Shown: positions 1 to 5,428 of the stretch, piece by piece | Layout: each line of letters opens with the position of its first letter | How positions within the stretch are numbered: position 1 is the first letter of the stretch | Source: Candidatus Acidiferrum typicum | GTDB taxonomy: Bacteria; Acidobacteriota; Terriglobia; Acidiferrales; UBA7541 | Direction of reading: 5' to 3' | Assembly (NCBI GenBank): GCA_025463105.1 | Contig: JAOAPW010000457.1 | Span: 1-5,747 of the forward strand | Length of the DNA stretch: 5,747 bases | Program-made: the position numbers and the translations under genes | Notes under the pieces: model-generated | Databases searched by the model: none | The model's input: only the letters and a program-made list of their open reading frames with translations | What the model was told of the DNA's origin: nothing

Positions 1-482
1 CCCCCTCCCACTACCGCCAGTGCATTGTTCGTTCCCAGAACTCCGGCCGTTTGGCCGAAGCGGAAATGTTCGATCCCAATGTTAGCGTGAATCCACGGCT
101 CGAACCGGCTATGACCGCGCAATGCCAGTCTTGGACCGGCTCCTACGAGGATTGACTTAGCTGACAGATCAGGCGGAACTGTTGTTGTTCCCGTATTCCC
201 GAAACCAAGGCCCAACTGGCCTTCTGCGCCCAGCCAGCTGCTGAAATAGCGCACCACGGAGACGTTCAATCCATTGGTATCAAAAGGCGTTCCGACCAGA
301 TTCTCTCGGTCGAACTGATAGCCGACCGCAAGCTGCCAGTCTGAAAGTTCATAAGTAGAATCAGAATTGCGAGTGGAGCCTGTCCTGGCCTTGGCGCTGG
401 CGCCGGCGCCGACCGGTCCCTGAGCTGATGCAGAAGAAAACAGGCACAAGATTGCGCCTAGCAAGAGCAGCGTTTGTCGCAT
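1..482 (-). CDS. Exported outer-membrane beta-barrel protein, N-terminal part (runs off window)
   Basis: The reverse strand reads without a stop from an ATG at 482 down to base 1, giving 160 residues; the C-terminus lies outside the window. Residues 1-20 form a clear Sec signal peptide: a short basic start (MRQT), a hydrophobic core rich in Leu, and an Ala-Ser-Ala cleavage motif before Gln21. Cys13 is inside the core and lacks a good lipobox, so a lipoprotein is unlikely. After a low-complexity Gly/Ala/Ser linker (about 22-42), the chain shows alternating polar/hydrophobic stretches with aromatic ends (about 48-57, 71-80, 82-95, 109-122, 127-141), typical of small transmembrane beta-barrels of the OmpA/OmpW-like or 'outer membrane beta-barrel domain' kind. 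Substrate and exact family cannot be named. It is divergent from nuoA and probably not functionally linked. A run of six G lies just before the start but is too close for an ideal ribosome site. Confidence 0.72.
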   Translation of the reverse strand, partial: MRQTLLLLGAILCLFSSASAQGPVGAGASAKARTGSTRNSDSTYELSDWQLAVGYQFDRENLVGTPFDTNGLNVSVVRYFSSWLGAEGQLGLGFGNTGTTTVPPDLSAKSILVGAGPRLALRGHSRFEPWIHANIGIEHFRFGQTAGVLGTNNALAVVGG

Positions 483-501
483 GATCCCCCCAAACGTATA
501 A

Positions 502-516
502 GTCCCGAAATGGGAC
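502..516. repeat. Short inverted repeat GTCCC-N5-GGGAC
   Basis: Perfect 5-bp arms at 502-506 and 512-516, 20 bases upstream of the beta-barrel gene's start codon. It could be an operator half-site pair or a small hairpin. Such short repeats arise by chance, so no function is assigned. Confidence 0.3.
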
Positions 517-639
517 AGCATAATTGTAAGGGAGCCTGCCCGCCAGAAAGGTCTAAATTGCACCGAGATATGTCTAATGCCTTACGGCGTTTACTCTCAA
601 TTCCGTGGGCCTCCGGTGGGAGCAAAGCTGACGCTGGCT

Positions 640-651
640 ACAACTTGACTG
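640..651 (+). promoter_or_regulatory. ACAACTTGACTG motif upstream of nuoA (possible -35 region)
   Basis: The string contains TTGACT, a 5/6 match to the sigma-70 -35 consensus, at 645-650. It nearly repeats the string at 1205-1216 upstream of nuoC (11 of 12 bases identical). No good -10 lies 16-18 bases downstream, where the sequence is around CTCACGAA, so as a promoter it is weak. It may instead be a shared regulator site, or chance. Confidence 0.25.
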
Positions 652-678
652 GTGTGTTAGGATTTTCTCACGAAGTTT

Positions 679-1059
679 ATGCCCAGCCAATACATTCCGA
701 TCTTGATCTTCGCTGCTCTGGCCGCGGCTTTTCCGGCCGTCACACTCGTGCTGTTCCGTTTCATCCGCCCTACGCCGGTGGCGGTTGGGGCGAAGCTAAA
801 GCCTTACGAGTGCGGCGTGGAAGCGGAAGGTGACACGCGCGGCCGGTATTCGGTGCGGTTCTATATCGTGGCTATTTTATTCGTGATTTTCGATGTCGAG
901 ACAACTTTCCTGTTTCCCTGGGCCGTGCTGTTTTCCACCCGGCACGAAGGTTTCCGTTTGGAGCCAGTCTATGCTCTGGCGAGTATGTTTGTGTTTCTGG
1001 GCATCCTGATCATCGGTTATGTATGGCTTTATCGGAAGGGTGCTCTCGAATGGGTGTAA
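679..1059 (+). CDS. nuoA: NADH-quinone oxidoreductase subunit A
   Basis: NuoA (ND3 homologue) is a small membrane subunit of complex I at the junction between the quinone-binding connecting module and the proton-pumping arm. The 126-residue product is near the family's usual length. Three membrane segments are visible (about 5-27, 61-84 and 97-118). The family signatures are present: a KPYECG loop at 41-46, with the Cys of the conformationally mobile TM1-TM2 loop, and FDVE followed by FLFPWA at 71-81, whose Asp72 and Glu74 correspond to conserved membrane acidic residues. The ATG at 679 fits the usual NuoA N-terminus; no strong Shine-Dalgarno is seen (an AGGA at 659-662 is 16 bases away). nuoB, normally the next gene, is absent. 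A terminator follows 41 bases after the stop, so nuoA may be transcribed alone. Confidence 0.96.
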   Translation: MPSQYIPILIFAALAAAFPAVTLVLFRFIRPTPVAVGAKLKPYECGVEAEGDTRGRYSVRFYIVAILFVIFDVETTFLFPWAVLFSTRHEGFRLEPVYALASMFVFLGILIIGYVWLYRKGALEWV

Positions 1060-1100
1060 GTGGGACCCGGCAGCTTGTTCCTGTGGGTCACGTGGTCAGG

Positions 1101-1132
1101 CCCGACCGCAAAGAGCGGCCGGGATTTTTTTT
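1101..1132 (+). terminator. Rho-independent terminator after nuoA
   Basis: The GC-rich stem CCCGACCGC (1101-1109) pairs with GCGGCCGGG (1115-1123) around an AAAGA loop. There is a single A-C mismatch in the middle, leaving 4+4 GC pairs. One A and a run of eight T (1125-1132) follow. This is a textbook intrinsic terminator on the plus strand. It separates nuoA from the rest of the nuo genes and implies a new promoter, or regulated read-through, for nuoC onward. Confidence 0.85.
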
Positions 1133-1179
1133 GCCCGAATTTAGAATAGAATCGACCACGGGGATGCGGTTGGATCCTT

Positions 1180-1239
1180 CTAACTAAAACTAAAAACTGG
1201 CGGAACAAGTTGACTGTGTTTTCCGCCATGTGCTAAAAG
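1180..1239 (+). promoter_or_regulatory. Candidate sigma-70-type promoter for the nuoC-D-H-J-K-L unit
   Basis: TTGACT (1210-1215, 5/6 to the -35 consensus) is followed after 18 bases by TAAAAG (1234-1239), preceded by TG plus one base (1231-1233), forming an extended -10. Upstream at 1180-1197 lies an A-rich run made of repeated CTAAAA units, resembling an UP element. The expected transcription start is about 1246, leaving a leader of about 50 bases before the nuoC ATG. Its position just after the nuoA terminator supports the call. The -10 is imperfect and no start site has been mapped. Confidence 0.5.
1199..1227. repeat. Inverted repeat GGCGGAA-N15-TTCCGCC around the nuoC -35 element
   Basis: Perfect 7-bp arms at 1199-1205 and 1221-1227 flank a 15-base centre holding TTGACT (1210-1215). 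The placement over a -35 element is what an operator would show. The same bases would form a hairpin if transcribed through from nuoA. No regulator is identified. Confidence 0.5.
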
Positions 1240-1294
1240 CTACGTCGTGTGTTGCGGTTGGGCGTGTTGGCGCACGCTGGTCTACCCCTATTTC

Positions 1295-2020
1295 ATGGCA
1301 AACGATCCGGAAGAAAAGCAGCCCTCTGCAAGTCCGAAAGATGAGCCGTCCGCGGTAAAATCTCCAGCCGCGGCGGGCGAACCTGCATCCAAGCCTCCGG
1401 CGCCACCCGCGGCGCCTGCTGCAAAACCTCCCGCCCCGGGTGGGGTACCGCCGGCCCCAGCTGCGAAGCCTCCTGCCGCTGCCGTGCCGCCGAAACCTCC
1501 AGCCCCTCCAAAAGAAGGGCCTGTCGCTCTCGATAACGATCTCGTAAAGCGATACAAGCAACGATTTGGCGATGCCATCCGCGAAGCGTGGATCGATCGT
1601 AAGCAGTCAATCCTGGTGGTGGCGCGCGAAAAATTAGTGGAAATAGCCACTTATAGCCGGGACGAAGAGAAATTTGACTGGCTGAGCGACCTCACGGCTG
1701 TAGATTGGCCGAAACGCGAGCAGCGGTTCGATATCGTGCTCAATATGTATTCGATGGAGAAAAATGAGCGGCTGCGCGTGAAGGTATACGCTTCGGCCGA
1801 CGAGCGAGTGCCCAGCGTGCAAGGTGTGTGGGCGACCGCAAATTGGGAAGAGCGGGAAGTGTACGACATGTTCGGAGTGATCTTCGAAGGCCATCCCGAG
1901 CTGAAGCGAATTCTGTTGCCGGACGAATGGCAGGGGTATCCGTTGCGCAAGGATTACGACATTTTGACGCAGGACACCGCCTGGGTGCGCGAAAACCTGG
2001 GCATCGAGAGCGGGCAATAG
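1295..2020 (+). CDS. nuoC: NADH-quinone oxidoreductase subunit C with Pro/Ala-rich N-terminal extension
   Basis: NuoC (30-kDa subunit homologue) is a peripheral connecting-module protein that packs against NuoD. The 241-residue product has two parts. Residues 1 to about 75 are a low-complexity tail of Pro, Ala and Lys with four KPPA units at 33, 44, 58 and 67; it has no counterpart in the common NuoC fold and is probably disordered. Residues of about 78-225 are a normal NuoC domain ending in the family signature: ANWEEREVYDMFG at 182-194, GHPELKRILLPDEW at 199-212 and PLRKDY at 216-221. The ATG at 1295 is preferred. An in-frame GTG at 1247 would add 16 Cys/Trp-rich residues unlike the family. 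Neither start has a clear Shine-Dalgarno. The next gene, nuoD, begins 2 bases after the stop, implying coupled translation. nuoB is missing upstream. Confidence 0.95.
   Translation: MANDPEEKQPSASPKDEPSAVKSPAAAGEPASKPPAPPAAPAAKPPAPGGVPPAPAAKPPAAAVPPKPPAPPKEGPVALDNDLVKRYKQRFGDAIREAWIDRKQSILVVAREKLVEIATYSRDEEKFDWLSDLTAVDWPKREQRFDIVLNMYSMEKNERLRVKVYASADERVPSVQGVWATANWEEREVYDMFGVIFEGHPELKRILLPDEWQGYPLRKDYDILTQDTAWVRENLGIESGQ
1310..1513 (+). repeat. Low-complexity Pro/Ala/Lys-coding tract in nuoC
   Basis: This part of nuoC encodes residues of about 6-73, dominated by Pro, Ala and Lys. The KPPA unit recurs four times at uneven spacing, but codons vary between copies (AAG/AAA, CCT/CCG/CCC). It is therefore an amino-acid-level repeat, not a recent DNA tandem duplication. 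Confidence 0.7.
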
Positions 2021-2022
2021 CG

Positions 2023-3165
2023 ATGGCTGACCAGCGCGTTCCGTTTGCCACGCATGCCGATTCGACGGTGCTCGGCGCGGATGAAATCGTACTGAACATG
2101 GGGCCGCAGCATCCGTCGACGCACGGTGTGCTGCGCGTAAAGTTGCGTCTGGACGGCGAGAAGGTGATCGGCTCGGAGTGCGTGATCGGCTACCTGCACC
2201 GCGGCGTGGAGAAAATTGCCGAGCACCGCACCTATACGCAGTTTGCGCCCTACGTGGACCGCATGGATTATGTCGCGGCGGTTTCGAACGGCCTCGGCTA
2301 CTGCGAAGCTGTTGAAAAATTGCTCGGGGCGGAGGCGCCTCTTCGCGCGCGGGTGATTCGAACGATCCTTACTGAACTGCAGCGAATTGCCAGCCATTTG
2401 TTCTGGCTGGGAACGCATGCGCTCGACATAGGCGCGCTGACACCGCTGTTTTACTGCCTGCGTGAGCGGGAAGAGATTCTTAAAATTTTCGAGAAGTATT
2501 GCGGCGCGCGGCTCACGACACATGCGTTTCGCATCGGCGGCCTGCAATATGAGGCCTATGATGAGTTTGAAAAAGACGTAGAGCGATTCTGCAAGCCCTT
2601 TGACAAGCGCGTGGACGAGTACGAATCGCTGCTGACTGGAAATCGCATCTGGGTCGGGCGTACCAAGGGCATCGGAATCCTTACTGCCAAGGAAGCCATT
2701 GACTACGCCGCTTCAGGACCCGTGATCCGCGCCAGCGGAGTGAAGTGGGATATCCGCAAGGCCATGCCGTATGCCGCCTACGACCTGTACAAGTTTGAAA
2801 TTCCCACGGGGAAGAATGGCGACACGTTTGACCGGTACATCGTGCGTATGGAAGAGATGCGCCAGTCCCGCTTGATTTGCCTGCAGGCGATTGAAAACAT
2901 TCCCGCCGGGCCGATCATGGGCAAAGTGGGAAAAGTTCTGAAGCCGCCGCCGGGCGAGGTCTATCACGCGATCGAAGCGCCCAAGGGCGAACTCGGATAT
3001 TACATTGTGAGCGACGGCACGACGCAACCGTACCGTGTGCGCATTCGTCCACCGTCATTGATCAACCTCGAGGCGTTCGACAAAATGATTCGCGGGCACC
3101 TGGTGGCGGACGTCGTGGCCATCATTGGCACGCTCGACATTGTGCTGGGAGAAGTGGACCGCTAA
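2023..3165 (+). CDS. nuoD: NADH-quinone oxidoreductase subunit D (49-kDa homologue)
   Basis: NuoD forms the quinone-reduction chamber with NuoB and NuoH. The 380-residue product carries GPQHPSTHG at 27-35, HRGVEK at 59-64, DRMDY at 79-83, RASGVKWDIRK at 236-246 and a C-terminal GEVDR. By family alignment from memory, His34 and Tyr83 match the quinone-contacting His38 and Tyr87 of Thermus Nqo4; the 49-residue spacing agrees. Between GPIMGKV (296-302) and GEVYHAIEAPKGELG (311-325) the chain is about 30 residues shorter than E. coli and Thermus NuoD, losing the usual 'HFK..TEGF' helix segment. The frame is open and flanking motifs are intact, so this looks like a natural subfamily trait. The ATG at 2023 gives a family-like start; the frame is open upstream to 1828 but that part overlaps nuoC. 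nuoH follows after 4 bases. Confidence 0.97.
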   Translation: MADQRVPFATHADSTVLGADEIVLNMGPQHPSTHGVLRVKLRLDGEKVIGSECVIGYLHRGVEKIAEHRTYTQFAPYVDRMDYVAAVSNGLGYCEAVEKLLGAEAPLRARVIRTILTELQRIASHLFWLGTHALDIGALTPLFYCLREREEILKIFEKYCGARLTTHAFRIGGLQYEAYDEFEKDVERFCKPFDKRVDEYESLLTGNRIWVGRTKGIGILTAKEAIDYAASGPVIRASGVKWDIRKAMPYAAYDLYKFEIPTGKNGDTFDRYIVRMEEMRQSRLICLQAIENIPAGPIMGKVGKVLKPPPGEVYHAIEAPKGELGYYIVSDGTTQPYRVRIRPPSLINLEAFDKMIRGHLVADVVAIIGTLDIVLGEVDR

Positions 3166-3169
3166 CGCG

Positions 3170-4492
3170 ATGCACAGTCTAATCGATTTCCTGCTCACTT
3201 ACTGGGTGCAACTGGTGTGCGCGGTCATCATTGTTGCCGTTCTACCACTGGTAGCCGGATACATCGTGTTGATGGAACGTAAAGTCATGGCGGACATGCA
3301 GGCGCGGCTGGGGCCGATGCGCGTGGGTCCGCACGGCCTGCTGCAGCCCATCGCCGACGCTCTAAAGCTGCTCATAAAGGAAGACATCATCCCGGATGAG
3401 GCCGACAAGGCAATTTTCTGGGTCGCGCCGCTGATTTCGGTGACCGCGGGAATGCTGGCGATGTCGACGCTGGCGATTGGGCCGTGGTTCCAGATTGCCG
3501 ATCTGAATATCGGACTTTTGTTCATCGTGGGGATCAGCGCGCTGGGGATTTTCGGAATCGTGCTGGGCGGATGGTCATCGAACAGCCATTACTCTTTGCT
3601 CGGAGCATTGCGCAGCGCGGCGCAGCTGGTGAGTTACGAAACCGCGGCGGGGATGGCGATCGTCGGAGCATTGATGCTGGCTGGAACGCTTTCCACTCGA
3701 GAAATTATCGCAACACAGAATGATTATGGAGTCTGGTTTGTGTTCGCGGCCCCCGTGGGATTCTTTATTTATGTCGTCGCGTCGATTGCGGAAACCAATC
3801 GCGCTCCCTTCGATCTTCCGGAAGCGGAATCGGAATTAGTTGCGGGCTACATGACCGAGTATAGCGGGTTCCGCTGGGCGCTTTATTTTCTGGCCGAATA
3901 CACCAACATGGTTGTCGTGGCGTCCATTGCGACGACGCTCTTTCTGGGCGGGTGGCTGCGGCCGTTCGCGGGAACGCGGGCGTTTAATTTCCTGGATTTT
4001 TTGCCGTCAGTGCTGCTGCTGGGCGTTGCTGGGTACTGTTTTTATCGCGCGCCGAAACAGCCGGTAAAAATACAAAAAATGGTCCTTGCTGCGGTGGGAG
4101 CAATGATTATTTTAGTGGCGCTAATTTTAGCGGCGCCGCTCCTTGCGCCTGCAGGTTCTTTTGTCGCCAGCATGAAAGCGGGATTGCACGGCGCGTTCTG
4201 GTTCCTGCTGAAAGTCGGGCTCTATATTTATCTGTTCATGTGGCTGAGATTCACGTTCCCGCGGTACCGTTTTGACCAGCTGATGCGTTTGGGATGGCAA
4301 TTCCTGATTCCGCTTTCGATCGTGAATGTGATGGGAATTGGCGTGGCGCTGGTTTTGCACCGGCACTTCGGATGGAGCCACTGGACGGCATTTCCGCTGA
4401 CGACAATTTTGACGCTGGCGGTGGCAGGATTACTGGCGGCAGCGGGCGAGAAGCAGGAAAAGACGCACGCCATCGTGGGCGAAGAGGCGTAG
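3170..4492 (+). CDS. nuoH: NADH-quinone oxidoreductase subunit H with extra membrane insertion
   Basis: NuoH (ND1 homologue) anchors the peripheral arm and forms the quinone tunnel entrance and the first proton-coupling site. The product is 440 residues, against 325 in E. coli. Core signatures are MERKVMADMQARLGP at 35-49, QPIADALKLLIKED at 59-72, the acidic quinone-site loop AETNRAPFDLPEAESELV at 207-224, and YSGFRWALYFLAEY at 231-244. The final core block LRFTFPRYRFDQLM (359-372) follows. Core membrane segments lie near 8-34, 81-104, 113-133, 153-174, 188-207, 236-261, 341-360 and 374-396. Two additional hydrophobic segments (about 273-292 and 303-327) sit in an insertion at about 267-341, and another (405-425) lies in a C-terminal extension ending in a charged tail. 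The ATG at 3170 matches the family; the frame is open further up inside nuoD. nuoI, normally next, is absent. Confidence 0.96.
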   Translation: MHSLIDFLLTYWVQLVCAVIIVAVLPLVAGYIVLMERKVMADMQARLGPMRVGPHGLLQPIADALKLLIKEDIIPDEADKAIFWVAPLISVTAGMLAMSTLAIGPWFQIADLNIGLLFIVGISALGIFGIVLGGWSSNSHYSLLGALRSAAQLVSYETAAGMAIVGALMLAGTLSTREIIATQNDYGVWFVFAAPVGFFIYVVASIAETNRAPFDLPEAESELVAGYMTEYSGFRWALYFLAEYTNMVVVASIATTLFLGGWLRPFAGTRAFNFLDFLPSVLLLGVAGYCFYRAPKQPVKIQKMVLAAVGAMIILVALILAAPLLAPAGSFVASMKAGLHGAFWFLLKVGLYIYLFMWLRFTFPRYRFDQLMRLGWQFLIPLSIVNVMGIGVALVLHRHFGWSHWTAFPLTTILTLAVAGLLAAAGEKQEKTHAIVGEEA

Positions 4493-4505
4493 GAACCAAC
4501 TACCG

Positions 4506-5012
4506 ATGCTCGATCAGATCGTATTTTATTTTTTTGCTGCCTTGGCCGTGATTTCCGCGGTCCTGGTGGTGACGCGCCGAAACATCGTGCAGAGCGCGAT
4601 TTTTTTGATCACCGCGCTGCTGGCTACTGCGGGAATTTTTCTGCAACTGCACGCGGAGTTTTTGTTCATCGTGCAGGTGATTTTGTATGCGGGCGGCATC
4701 ATGGTGCTGTTCGTGTTCGTCATCATGCTGATCAACCTGGACGTGTCGTTGCACCAGGTGCAATTCAACCGGCAATGGTGGCTGGGATTGGTGCTGGCGC
4801 TGGCGCTGGGCGCGCAATTGACTGTCGCGATCGCCGTAGGCCGTTCGGGACTGCCGCTGGGCGAACCGGCTCCCGCAACAATGCTTGAGCCGAGCACGGA
4901 ACTGGTCGGCAAAGTTCTGTTCAGCGAATACATGCTTCCGTTCGAGATTGCGTCGATCCTGTTGCTTGTTGCCATGATCGGCGCCGTAGTGATGGCGAAG
5001 AAAAAAGTTTGA
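4506..5012 (+). CDS. nuoJ: NADH-quinone oxidoreductase subunit J
   Basis: NuoJ (ND6 homologue) is a membrane-arm subunit beside NuoA and NuoK whose third helix rearranges during coupling. The 168-residue product is a normal length. It has five hydrophobic segments (about 5-23, 28-47, 52-77, 91-110 and 144-163). The signature segment EFLFIVQVILYAGGIMVLFV at 51-70 contains the conserved Tyr61-Ala-Gly of the helix with the pi-bulge, and the C-terminal LPFEIASILLLVAMIGAVVM (144-163) is typical. An AGGAA at 4491-4495, overlapping the nuoH stop codon, is a plausible ribosome site 10 bases before the ATG. The gene starts 13 bases after nuoH, where nuoI would normally stand. Confidence 0.95.
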   Translation: MLDQIVFYFFAALAVISAVLVVTRRNIVQSAIFLITALLATAGIFLQLHAEFLFIVQVILYAGGIMVLFVFVIMLINLDVSLHQVQFNRQWWLGLVLALALGAQLTVAIAVGRSGLPLGEPAPATMLEPSTELVGKVLFSEYMLPFEIASILLLVAMIGAVVMAKKKV

Positions 5013-5047
5013 GATGCGAAAACTGACGTCGGCAAAGATGTGAGAAT

Positions 5048-5075
5048 GCGGGTGCGTGCTGTACTTGCAGCCCGC
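5048..5075 (+). other. Predicted RNA hairpin in the nuoJ-nuoK gap
   Basis: GCGGGTGC (5048-5055) pairs with GCA-G-CCCGC (5067-5075): eight pairs with one bulged G (5070) and an 11-base loop. An alternative inner pairing, GCTG (5058-5061) with CAGC (5068-5071), is also possible. No T-run follows, so it is not an intrinsic terminator. It may affect mRNA processing or stability, or be incidental; the nuoJ-nuoK gap (87 bases) is the longest within this unit. Confidence 0.35.
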
Positions 5076-5099
5076 CCAATAGAGGACGCGAGACAAACC

Positions 5100-5402
5100 A
5101 TGATTCCGACCAGCCATTATCTGTTCCTGAGTCTGGGCTTATTTACCGTCGGCGTGATTGGCGTTGTGACGCGGCGAAACGTCATCATCATTTTGATGTC
5201 CATCGAGCTGATGCTGAACGCGGTAAACATTAATTTGGTGGCGTTCTCGCGCCTGGTGGGCTCGGCCGAAGGACACGTCTTCGCGATTTTTATTATCACG
5301 GATGCGGCGGCGGAAGCAGCGGTGGGATTGGGCATCATCATTGCGTTTTTCCGGAATCGTGAAACGTTGCTGGGCGATGAAATGGATTTGCTCAAGTGGT
5401 AG
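5100..5402 (+). CDS. nuoK: NADH-quinone oxidoreductase subunit K
   Basis: NuoK (ND4L homologue) is a small three-helix membrane-arm subunit in the proton path between NuoJ and NuoN. The product is exactly 100 residues, like E. coli NuoK. Membrane segments are about 5-23, 28-50 and 60-84. The two essential intramembrane glutamates fall at Glu36 (IELMLNAVN) and Glu72 (AAAEAAVGL), the same numbers as in E. coli. RRN at 25-27 and the terminal LLKW are family-like. Asp68, four residues before Glu72, is an additional acidic residue where E. coli has Leu. The ATG at 5100 is chosen by family length; in-frame starts at 5040 and 5046 would add an Arg-rich tail atypical of NuoK. AGAGGA at 5081-5086 is a somewhat distant ribosome site. 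Confidence 0.96.
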   Translation: MIPTSHYLFLSLGLFTVGVIGVVTRRNVIIILMSIELMLNAVNINLVAFSRLVGSAEGHVFAIFIITDAAAEAAVGLGIIIAFFRNRETLLGDEMDLLKW

Positions 5403-5428
5403 GCGGCGCGGACGGGCGTACCTAGAAC

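Larger units (their letters stand above)
483..678. other. Divergent intergenic region between the beta-barrel gene and nuoA
   Basis: This 196-base stretch should carry promoters for both flanking genes, but I find no convincing complete -35/-10 pair on either strand. It contains a short inverted repeat at 502-516 (GTCCC, 5-base spacer, GGGAC), a TTGACT hexamer at 645-650, and a TGnTAGGAT extended-10-like string at 655-663 that would leave a leader of only about 9 bases for nuoA. A plus-strand reading frame crossing 474-833 starts from TTG, has no recognisable protein features, and overlaps nuoA in another frame, so it is not called. Confidence 0.5.

Noticed and set aside
496..523. -10-like TTATAC (496-501) or TTATGC (518-523) on the minus strand as promoter for the beta-barrel gene
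   Set aside because: The first would leave a leader of about 6 bases and the second lacks a fitting -35; too weak to call.
474..833. Plus-strand 119-residue frame from a TTG codon
   Set aside because: It overlaps both the beta-barrel start and nuoA in another frame, has no ribosome site or protein-like pattern, and is explained by the real genes.
1247..1294. GTG start extending NuoC by 16 residues, with a CC pair recalling the NuoB cysteine motif
   Set aside because: No other NuoB feature is present, the peptide is Cys/Trp-rich and unlike NuoC starts, and the candidate promoter start (about 1246) would leave no leader.
1060..1294. Possible nuoB remnant between nuoA and nuoC
   Set aside because: No frame shows NuoB-like motifs; the stretch is explained by a terminator and promoter-like sequence.
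1385..1513. DNA tandem repeat or CRISPR-like array in the nuoC Pro/Ala tract
   Set aside because: The repeats are only at the amino-acid level with differing codons and uneven spacing, inside an open coding frame.
1954..2547. Long minus-strand frame (197 residues) opposite nuoD
   Set aside because: Antisense shadow of a strongly conserved gene; Arg/Gln/His-rich composition typical of reverse-frame reading in GC-rich DNA.
5040..5099. Upstream in-frame starts for NuoK
   Set aside because: They would add a basic 18-20 residue tail; the 5100 start gives exactly the family length of 100 residues with Glu36 and Glu72 in register.
4500..5117. Minus-strand frames opposite nuoJ (205 and 191 residues)
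   Set aside because: The composition (runs of Gln/His/Arg or Thr/Ser/Asn) is the mirror of hydrophobic membrane codons, and the plus strand is clearly nuoJ.
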